DNA from: Hydrogenophaga sp.
GTDB taxonomy: Bacteria; Pseudomonadota; Gammaproteobacteria; Burkholderiales; Burkholderiaceae_C
Assembly (NCBI RefSeq): GCF_030373225.1
Contig: NZ_JAUCZG010000005.1
Coordinates: 62,001-126,000, forward strand
Length of the DNA stretch: 64,000 bases
Direction of reading: 5' to 3'
Position numbers and translations under genes: made by a program
Shown: positions 58,122 through 64,000 of the stretch, in pieces
How positions within the stretch are numbered: the stretch's first letter is position 1
How the letters are laid out: each line of letters opens with the position of its first letter
Notes under the pieces: generated by a model
Databases searched by the model: none
What the model saw: the letters and a program-made list of their open reading frames with translations, nothing else
Told to the model about the DNA's origin: nothing

Positions 58122-59156
58122 ATGCCGCCGATCAACGCCGCCACCATCGCTCGCCGGGCCCTGGCCGCCGTGGTGTTCAACACGGTCATCGCACTGGCCA
58201 TCACGGCGGTCAGCGGCGAGGCCTTTGCGGTGAACATGCTCTATTCCCAGTTCATCGGCCTGTTCATCTGGGCACTGATCGACGGCGGGCGCTTCGTGCT
58301 GCACCCCGGCGGCGGACCCGGCGCGCCGGCCATGGCCGCACTGGTCGTGGGCTCGGTGCTGCTGGCCTATCCGCTGGGCAGCGCCTGCGCCAACCTGCTG
58401 CTGGGTCGCCCGTTGCTGATCGGCCTGAACAACTTTCCGCGCGCCACCCTGGGCTTCGTGCTCATGTCCTTGTCGGCCGGCGGCTTCGGCGCCTATTACT
58501 TCACCAGCCGCGAAACGCTGGCCCGCGCCCGGCTCGCTGGCGAAGAAGCCCAGCGCCAGGCCAGCGAGGCGCGCCTGAAGTTGCTCGAATCGCAGCTGGA
58601 GCCGCACATGCTGTTCAACACACTGGCCAACCTGCGCGCGCTGATCACCACCGACCCCGAACGTGCCGTGGCGATGCTCGATCGCCTCAACGACTTTCTG
58701 CGCGCCACGCTCACGGCCTCGCGCACCGAGGCCGCCGCCGGCCGTCACACCCTGGCCGATGAATTTGCACGCTTGCGCGACTACCTCGAACTCATGGCCG
58801 TGCGCATGGGTCCGCGCCTGCGCTACACGCTGGACCTGCCCGATGCCCTGAGCCGCCAGGTCGTTCCACCCCTGCTGCTGCAGCCGCTGGTGGAAAACTG
58901 CATCCGCCACGGGCTCGAGCCCAGCCGCGAAGGCGGCGAGATTCGTGTGGCAGCGCGCCAGGGCAGCGCAGGCCTGGAGCTGGAGGTGAGCGACACCGGC
59001 GTGGGTTGCGAGGCCGAGCCGAAGGCCGGTTTCGGCCTGAGCCAGGTGCGCGAACGCCTGGCCACCGCCTACCCCGGCCGTGCTGGCATCGAATGGCACA
59101 GCGCACCGGGCGCCGGCACCCGCACCCTGCTCACCCTGCCCCTGCAAACGCCATGA
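58122..59156 (+). CDS. LytS/YehU-type sensor histidine kinase
   Basis: 344 residues from the ATG at 58122. Four N-terminal transmembrane helices (to about residue 130) are followed by a His_kinase domain: the phospho-acceptor His162 in QLEPHMLFNTLANLRALI, then a HATPase_c with PLVENCIRHGLEP and DTGVGC. It lacks large extracellular sensor domains. The stop overlaps the response regulator ATG by 4 bp, so the two form a two-component pair. Confidence 0.92.
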   Translation: MPPINAATIARRALAAVVFNTVIALAITAVSGEAFAVNMLYSQFIGLFIWALIDGGRFVLHPGGGPGAPAMAALVVGSVLLAYPLGSACANLLLGRPLLIGLNNFPRATLGFVLMSLSAGGFGAYYFTSRETLARARLAGEEAQRQASEARLKLLESQLEPHMLFNTLANLRALITTDPERAVAMLDRLNDFLRATLTASRTEAAAGRHTLADEFARLRDYLELMAVRMGPRLRYTLDLPDALSRQVVPPLLLQPLVENCIRHGLEPSREGGEIRVAARQGSAGLELEVSDTGVGCEAEPKAGFGLSQVRERLATAYPGRAGIEWHSAPGAGTRTLLTLPLQTP

Positions 59157-59947
59157 ACGCCACCGCCCTGATTGCCGAAGACGAACCCCTGCTGGCCCGT
59201 GCCCTGCAAGCCGAACTGGCGCACGCCTGGCCCGGGCTGAACGTGGTGGCGGTGGTCGGCGACGGCGAGGCCGCCGTGGCGCAGGCGCTGGCCCTCAGAC
59301 CCGATGTGCTGTGGCTCGACATCCGCATGCCCGGCCAGAGCGGGCTCGAAGCCGCCGCCGAACTCGCCGAAGAATGGCCCGACGACCAGCCGTTTCCGGC
59401 GCTGGTGTTCGTCACCGCCTTTGATGCATACGCCGTGCAGGCCTTCGAAGCCCAGGCGGTCGACTACCTGCTCAAGCCGGTGCAGCCCGGGCGGCTGCGC
59501 CTCACGGTGCAGCGCGTGCAGGCGGTGCTGGAGCAACGGCGGCCCGCCAGCGGAGTGCTCGACGCCACGCTGGCACAACTGCGCAGCCTCCTGCAGGATC
59601 CCGGCGCACAGCCGGGCTCGGAGCGCCTTCAGGTGATCCCGGCCAGCGTGGGACAAAACGTTCGCATGGTGCCGGTGGCCGAGGTGCTGGCGTTCGAAGC
59701 GGCCGACAAATACGTGCGCGTGTTGTTGGCCCAGGACGAGGTGCTGATACGCACACCCTTGAAAGAACTGATGCCCCGGCTGGACCCCGCCGTTTTCTGG
59801 CAGGTCCACCGGGGCACCGTGGTGCGGGCCGACGCCATCGAGAGCGTCTCGCGCACCGAAGCCGGGCGCATGAACCTGCGACTGCGCGGCCGGCCCGAGG
59901 CCTTCGCCGTCAGCCGGCTTCACGCAGAGCGGTTTCGGGCCATGTGA
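59153..59947 (+). CDS. LytTR-family response regulator
   Basis: 264 residues from the ATG at 59153, overlapping the kinase stop. The receiver domain has Asp56 (LWLDIRMPG) as the phosphorylation site, acidic residues at 10-11 and Lys109 in LLKPV. The C-terminal LytTR DNA-binding domain covers about 165-264 (VAEVLAFEAADKYVRVLL; HRGTVVRADAIESV). Such regulators act in pairs with LytS-type kinases. Target genes are unknown; the upstream DUF2306 and 2TM genes are in the same run. Confidence 0.93.
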   Translation: MNATALIAEDEPLLARALQAELAHAWPGLNVVAVVGDGEAAVAQALALRPDVLWLDIRMPGQSGLEAAAELAEEWPDDQPFPALVFVTAFDAYAVQAFEAQAVDYLLKPVQPGRLRLTVQRVQAVLEQRRPASGVLDATLAQLRSLLQDPGAQPGSERLQVIPASVGQNVRMVPVAEVLAFEAADKYVRVLLAQDEVLIRTPLKELMPRLDPAVFWQVHRGTVVRADAIESVSRTEAGRMNLRLRGRPEAFAVSRLHAERFRAM

Positions 59948-59953
59948 GACCGG

Positions 59954-60415
59954 TCAGCGGTGGCCGCGCCGGCCATCGTCGTCCCGGTCACGGCCACCGC
60001 GGAGGCCATGGTGGCGCTTGTGGTGGCCATGGCGGCGGTCATCCCAGCGCGGGCCATGGCCCCAGCCGGCGCGGTAGTAGGGGCGCGGCTGCACATAGAT
60101 GGGCTGCGGATACACCACCACCGGGCGCGGCTGCACCACGATGGGCCGCTGGTAGACCGGGCGGCGTTCTCGGTAGACCGGGTAGCGCTCTTCGTACACC
60201 GGGTACTGGTTCACATACACCGGCGGTGCGTTGGACACCCCCACGGCGACACCGGGTGAGTTGACACCGATCGACCAGTACACGTCGCCGCGCGCATGGG
60301 CTTGCGTGGCCACGGTGGACATCGCCCAGGCGCTGGCGGCCAGCGCGGCCAGCGTGAGGCCACGGGCCAAGGCCGAGGTGCGGGCCCATTGGGCTTTGAG
60401 AGACAAGGTTTTCAT
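59954..60415 (-). CDS. Secreted protein with Tyr-Pro repeats and a His/Arg-rich tail, function unknown
   Basis: 153 residues. A signal peptide is likely (LTLAALAASAWAMSTVATQAHA, cleavage near residue 41). The middle repeats short Pro-Val-Tyr or Tyr-x-x-Pro units (PPVYVNQYPVYEERYPVYRE, then PIVVQPRPVVVYPQPIY). The last 40 residues are rich in His, Arg, Gly and Asp. The family is not recognised beyond resembling poorly characterised periplasmic proteins in related bacteria. The ATG has AGGAG upstream. It is convergent with the LytTR gene, 6 bp apart. Confidence 0.7.
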   Translation of the reverse strand: MKTLSLKAQWARTSALARGLTLAALAASAWAMSTVATQAHARGDVYWSIGVNSPGVAVGVSNAPPVYVNQYPVYEERYPVYRERRPVYQRPIVVQPRPVVVYPQPIYVQPRPYYRAGWGHGPRWDDRRHGHHKRHHGLRGGRDRDDDGRRGHR

Positions 60416-60543
60416 GGCGGGCTCCTGAATTCACGAAGGGCTGTTGGCAGGGTTTTGTGGTTACCCTGTGGCTGCATTACAGAGAATCGCCGCCGGCCCT
60501 GTACCGCATGGCCCGTCAAAGTCGTTGCCAGACGTAACCCACC

Positions 60544-61161
60544 ATGAAACAGCCCACACTCCCTGCCGCCCTGGACGTCCTCGATGTCTGGTTTGGCGAC
60601 GGTCTTCAGCTCGACTGGCCCTCGCAGGAACGCAAGGACCTCTGGTTCGGCGGCAGCCCGGCGCAGGACGAGGCCATCCGGCAACGCTTCGGGCCGCTGG
60701 TGAACGAGGCGCTGGGTGGCGGCCTCACCGACTGGGAAACCGAGCCCGGAACGCGGCTGGCGCTCATCGTGCTGCTCGACCAGCTCTCCCGCAACGTGCA
60801 CCGCGGCCAGCGCCGTGCCTTCGACGGCGACGCGCGCGCGCAGCGCCTGACCCAGCGCTCGCTCGACGAAGGCATGGACACCACGCTCACCCCGGCCGGC
60901 CGTGTGTTCCTCTACATGCCGCTGATGCACGCCGAACAACTGCCTTTGCAGGAGGAGTGTGTGGCGCGCTTCCAGCGGCTGGTGGACAGCAGCCCCGAAG
61001 CGCTGCGCGACACGCTCGCGGGCAACCTGCGCTTTGCCGTGGTGCACCGGGACATCGTGGCCCGGTTCGGCCGCTTTCCGCACCGCAACGCCGTGCTCGG
61101 ACGCACCACCACCCCGGATGAAGCCGCGTTTCTGAAAGACGGCCCGCGCTTCGGACAGTAG
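60544..61161 (+). CDS. DUF924 family protein
   Basis: 205 residues, mainly helical. Family blocks are visible: VLDVWFGDG at the N terminus, WETEPGTRLALIVLLDQLSRN with HRGQRRAFDGD near residue 75-100, and FLYMPLMHAEQL about residue 120. The fold is TPR-like and the function is unknown. There is no Shine-Dalgarno sequence. The stop is followed by the Pho-box-like region of the next gene. Confidence 0.88.
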   Translation: MKQPTLPAALDVLDVWFGDGLQLDWPSQERKDLWFGGSPAQDEAIRQRFGPLVNEALGGGLTDWETEPGTRLALIVLLDQLSRNVHRGQRRAFDGDARAQRLTQRSLDEGMDTTLTPAGRVFLYMPLMHAEQLPLQEECVARFQRLVDSSPEALRDTLAGNLRFAVVHRDIVARFGRFPHRNAVLGRTTTPDEAAFLKDGPRFGQ

Positions 61162-61184
61162 TGTCCGCCGCTGTGCGGGCGGAG

Positions 61185-61212
61185 CGTCACACCAACGTCA
61201 TCCAGACGTCAC
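61185..61212 (+). promoter_or_regulatory. Pho-box-like direct repeats
   Basis: CGTCAC, CGTCAT and CGTCAC begin at 61185, 61196 and 61207, an exact 11-bp period. PhoB boxes are CTGTCAT-type repeats with the same 11-bp period; here G replaces the TG start. They lie about 60 bp before the ATG of the lipoprotein gene. PhoB binding is inferred. Confidence 0.5.
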
Positions 61213-61274
61213 GGTCGTTTCACCGTCGGTCCCTACAACCGTGGTTTTCAACCCTGAACAACCACAAGACCATC

Positions 61275-63146
61275 ATGCGACTCCCAGCCCGCCGCTCCCG
61301 CGCCACCCTGTTCGCCACCACCCTCGTCGCAACGGCCGTGATCACCGCCTGCGGTGGCGGCAGCGACACCCCCGTGACGCCAGCGCCTGTGGTCGAAGCC
61401 ACGCCCGCCAGCCTGACGCTGGAGAAGATCGGCGCCTACAGCACCGGCCAGTTCGAGGTGAGCGCGGCGGAGATTCCCGCCTACGACGCCGCCAGCCGGC
61501 GCCTCTTCGTGGTCAACGCCCAGCTGGGCGCGGTGGACGTGCTCAACCTCGCCGACCCGGCCAACCCGGTGAAGATCGGCACGCTCGACGCCACCGCCGT
61601 GCTGGCCGGCGCCGAGATCAACAGCGTGGCGGTGTTCAACGGCACCGTGGCCGTGGCCATCCAGGCACCGGTGAAGACCGACAACGGTCGCATGGCGCTG
61701 TATCGCGCATCCGATCTGAGCCTGATCAGTTCGGTGGAAATCGGAGCCCAACCCGACATGATCACCTTCACGCCCGACGGCACCCGCGTGCTCGTGGCCA
61801 ACGAAGGTGAGCCGAGCGACAACTACCAGACCGACCCCGAAGGCAGCATCAGCATCATCGACGTGCGCAACCTGGCGGCCCCCGTGGTGCGCAACGCCGG
61901 CTTCACCAGCTTCAATGGCCAGGCCGCCGCGTTGCGTGCCGCCGGCGTGCGCATCTACGGCCCGGGCGCCACCGTGGCGCAAGACCTCGAGCCCGAGTAC
62001 ATCGCCGTCTCTGCCGACGGCACCACCGCCTGGGTGACGCTGCAAGAGAACAACGCGCTGGCCAAGGTCGACATCGCCAGCGCGACCGTCACCAACGTGC
62101 TGCCGTTGGGCTACAAGGACTACGGCCTGGCGGGCAACGAAATCGACGCATCCGACCGGGACAACGCGATCATCATCAAGACCTGGCCCGGTGTGCACGG
62201 CATGTACCTGCCCGACAGCATGGTGTCGTACAGCGCGGGCGGTCAGACCTACCTGGTCACGGCCAACGAAGGCGACGCCCGGGCCTGGGGCGAAGACAAC
62301 CCCGACTACCTCGGCACGCAGAACCCGGCCCTGGGCTTCATCGAAGAGCTGCGCGTGTCGGCGCTCACACGGGCTGCCGGATGGCAAACCGTGCCGCCGC
62401 AACTGCGCACCGTCGCCACACCACCCGTGGCAGGCGCCCTGCTCGACCCCGCCGTGTTCGGCTACTGCGGTGCCACCGGCATCGGTCCGGGCACCTGCAA
62501 CGCAGCCGCCGAGCTGGGCAGGCTCAACATCAGCTGGGTGCAGGGCTACAAGACGGACGCCATGGGCGCGCCCCTTCGCTTCAGCGCCACGACCGGTCTT
62601 GAGGACCCCGCCGGCGACCGCCTGATGTACGACAAGCTCTACAGCTACGGCGCCCGCTCGTTCAGCATCTGGGACGGCAACGGCACCCTGGTCTGGGATT
62701 CGGGCGCAGCGATCGAACAGTTCCTCGCCGGCCCCGACTGCAGGCTTGGAAAAGACCGCACCATTCCTTGCGCAACCTACTTCAACTCCGGTCACAACGA
62801 GGGCGATGCCCTCGACAGCCGCAGCGACGCCAAGGGCCCCGAGCCCGAGGGCCTGGCGGTGGGCAAGATCGGCAACAAGACCTTCGCCTTCATCGGCCTG
62901 GAGCGCATGGGCGGCGTGCTGGTGTACGACATCACCAACCCGGCGGCGCCGACGCGCGTGGACTACCTGAACACCCGCGACGAGTGGGTGACCGACCCAC
63001 CGAACCTCGCCACCGTGGGCGATCTCGGCCCCGAAGGCCTGGTGTTCATTCCCGCAGCCCAGTCGCCCAACGGCAAACCGCTGCTGGTGGTGGGCAATGA
63101 AGTGAGCGGCACCACGGCCGTGCTGCAGCTCAACCTGACGTACTGA
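61275..63146 (+). CDS. Choice-of-anchor I-type lipoprotein (beta-propeller, phosphatase/phytase-like group)
   Basis: 623 residues from the ATG at 61275. A lipoprotein signal peptide ends at the lipobox ITAC with Cys26 (TLVATAVITACGGGS). The rest is a repeated beta-propeller pattern (LDVLNLADPANPVKIG-type, DMITFTPDGTRVLVANEGEPS, PEYIAVSADGTTAWVTLQENNALAKVDI) followed by YSYGARSFSIWDGN and GPEPEGLAVGKIG. This matches the choice-of-anchor I proteins, some annotated as alkaline phosphatase. The Pho-box-like repeats upstream support a phosphate-starvation role, but no catalytic site can be read. Confidence 0.8.
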   Translation: MRLPARRSRATLFATTLVATAVITACGGGSDTPVTPAPVVEATPASLTLEKIGAYSTGQFEVSAAEIPAYDAASRRLFVVNAQLGAVDVLNLADPANPVKIGTLDATAVLAGAEINSVAVFNGTVAVAIQAPVKTDNGRMALYRASDLSLISSVEIGAQPDMITFTPDGTRVLVANEGEPSDNYQTDPEGSISIIDVRNLAAPVVRNAGFTSFNGQAAALRAAGVRIYGPGATVAQDLEPEYIAVSADGTTAWVTLQENNALAKVDIASATVTNVLPLGYKDYGLAGNEIDASDRDNAIIIKTWPGVHGMYLPDSMVSYSAGGQTYLVTANEGDARAWGEDNPDYLGTQNPALGFIEELRVSALTRAAGWQTVPPQLRTVATPPVAGALLDPAVFGYCGATGIGPGTCNAAAELGRLNISWVQGYKTDAMGAPLRFSATTGLEDPAGDRLMYDKLYSYGARSFSIWDGNGTLVWDSGAAIEQFLAGPDCRLGKDRTIPCATYFNSGHNEGDALDSRSDAKGPEPEGLAVGKIGNKTFAFIGLERMGGVLVYDITNPAAPTRVDYLNTRDEWVTDPPNLATVGDLGPEGLVFIPAAQSPNGKPLLVVGNEVSGTTAVLQLNLTY

Positions 63147-63149
63147 ACG

Positions 63150-64000
63150 TCAACCGGACGCCAGCGGCTTCAAGGCCGCTGGCAGCCAGCCGGCCAGCTT
63201 CGCGTGAATGGTGGCCTCGCGCCGCTGCCACCAGATGCCCAGTGCCACCACGGCCAGGCCGAGCAGCGTGAGCGCAAACGGAAACAGCAGGCTGTCGGCA
63301 AACACGCGGTGCGAGAGATAACCAAGGTAGCTCGCCACGCCGATGGCGCCGAGCACGGTGAACACGCGACGGCCGATCGCGGCACCCAGAAACACCAGGC
63401 CCACGTTGATCAGTGCATAGAGGAACTTGTTGAGCTCCGAATCGCTGTCCCGCAGGCTCAGCCCGCACCAGAACATGATGGCGCCGAAGAGGTAGAGCCA
63501 GAAGGCAAAGTCCTGCCGGTTCAGCGGATGGCTGGCGCGGCGGCTGCGCAGGTCAACCCACACGGCCATGGCGCAGGTGGCCAGGCCGAACACCAGCGAC
63601 ACGTCGCGCGTGAACTGCCAGTCGAAACCGTCCTTCTGCATGATCATGTGGGCCACATCCATGCTGAGGTACCAGAGGGTCACCGCCACCGGCATCACCA
63701 TGAACGGCAGCCGCAAGCTGCGCAGCAAAACCACCGCAGCGGCGAGCGTGGCCAGTTCCAGCGTGAGCCAGCGCCAGTCGATGAAGCGGTGGTAGTCGCG
63801 GTAGCTGTCGTTCGTGCCCTCGGGCCAGAAGCCCAGGGCGCTCTGCAGCGCCCAGGTGGCCAGCGGCACCAGACACACCGCCAGCGTGGCCAGCACGCCG
63901 GCCGGCGTTCGCATGCGCTGCGCCATGAGGTTGCGCGCCACCAGCAAGGCGCCCACGAGGTAGGCCACCGCCAGGGCAAACACCCCCCAGGCGCCAAACA
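63150..64000 (-). CDS. Multi-spanning membrane protein, N terminus beyond the window edge
   Basis: The frame is open through base 64000 on the minus strand (FGAWGVFALAVAYLVGALL), so the start lies outside the window; a GTG at 63983 is only an internal codon. At least eight transmembrane helices are visible in the 283 codons seen, for example ATLAVCLVPLATWALQSALGF and AFWLYLFGAIMFWCGLSL. The hydrophilic loop EGTNDSYRDYHRFIDWRWLTL stands out. I do not recognise the family. It is convergent with the lipoprotein gene, 3 bp apart. Confidence 0.8.
   Translation of the reverse strand, partial: FGAWGVFALAVAYLVGALLVARNLMAQRMRTPAGVLATLAVCLVPLATWALQSALGFWPEGTNDSYRDYHRFIDWRWLTLELATLAAAVVLLRSLRLPFMVMPVAVTLWYLSMDVAHMIMQKDGFDWQFTRDVSLVFGLATCAMAVWVDLRSRRASHPLNRQDFAFWLYLFGAIMFWCGLSLRDSDSELNKFLYALINVGLVFLGAAIGRRVFTVLGAIGVASYLGYLSHRVFADSLLFPFALTLLGLAVVALGIWWQRREATIHAKLAGWLPAALKPLASG

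Overview
The window reads as a chromosomal segment of a GC-rich betaproteobacterium, most likely a Comamonadaceae member close to Hydrogenophaga. The grounds are the gene order secG - tRNA-Leu - nuoA..., the protein sequences, and the GC-rich tandem repeat at 36769-37026. The genus is an inference. There are no rRNA operons, insertion sequences, prophage genes or CRISPR arrays. Almost every base lies in or beside an ordinary gene, and the many long opposite-strand reading frames are GC-rich shadows.

Region by region. (1) 1-7115, minus strand: the nuo operon (nuoA-B-C-D-E-F-G-H, nuoH cut by the window edge), mostly joined by 4-bp overlaps, with tRNA-Leu(GAG) just upstream. (2) 7271-12139, minus: secG, tpiA, a quinone reductase-like gene, pnp and rpsO, with a terminator between rpsO and pnp. 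(3) 12274-16013, minus: a PLP aminotransferase, a branched-chain-type solute-binding protein and tsaD. (4) 16080-28373, plus: a complete nitrate assimilation locus: a NIT-ANTAR regulator (nasR), a sigma-54/NtrC-type control region with a NasR-type antitermination leader, nitrate ABC transporter nrtABC, nitrite reductase nirBD, assimilatory nitrate reductase nasA, then ybiB and the siroheme gene cobA. (5) 28443-33618: a sterol-desaturase-like membrane protein, a YhiN-type flavoprotein, then an ArsR-type regulator divergent from an MFS - NIPSNAP - ABM operon. (6) 33746-43000: rpsU, yqeY, a second orphan solute-binding protein, a DMT transporter, a triple tandem repeat, pmbA, darP, mog, slyD, cysE, trmJ and suhB. 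(7) 42931-53674: two large PAS histidine kinases, mutS coupled to an Anbu proteasome-like peptidase, an alpha/beta hydrolase and uppP. (8) 53782-64000: a MacA/MacB-type efflux operon, an operon with small membrane proteins and a LytS/LytTR two-component pair, a Tyr/Pro-repeat secreted protein, a DUF924 protein, a choice-of-anchor-type lipoprotein behind a Pho-box-like repeat, and a partial membrane protein.

How the genes work together. The most coherent system is nitrate assimilation. NrtABC imports nitrate, NasA reduces it to nitrite, NirBD reduces nitrite to ammonium, and CobA starts siroheme synthesis for NirB. The nearby mog gene serves the molybdenum cofactor NasA needs. The 355-bp region upstream of nrtA contains, in order, an NtrC-type GCAC-N7-GTGC site, a near-consensus sigma-54 promoter, two hexaloop hairpins with A1/G4 loops, and a 15-bp-stem terminator whose 5' arm overlaps the second hairpin. 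This is the layout known for NasR control of the Klebsiella nas operon, so nitrogen limitation (NtrC) and nitrate presence (NasR) are probably combined here.

I did not find a wholly new system. The best leads are this dual-control leader, a multi-copy REP-like palindrome inserted in frame in nasA, the mutS-anbu coupling, the Pho-box-like repeat and the tandem repeats.
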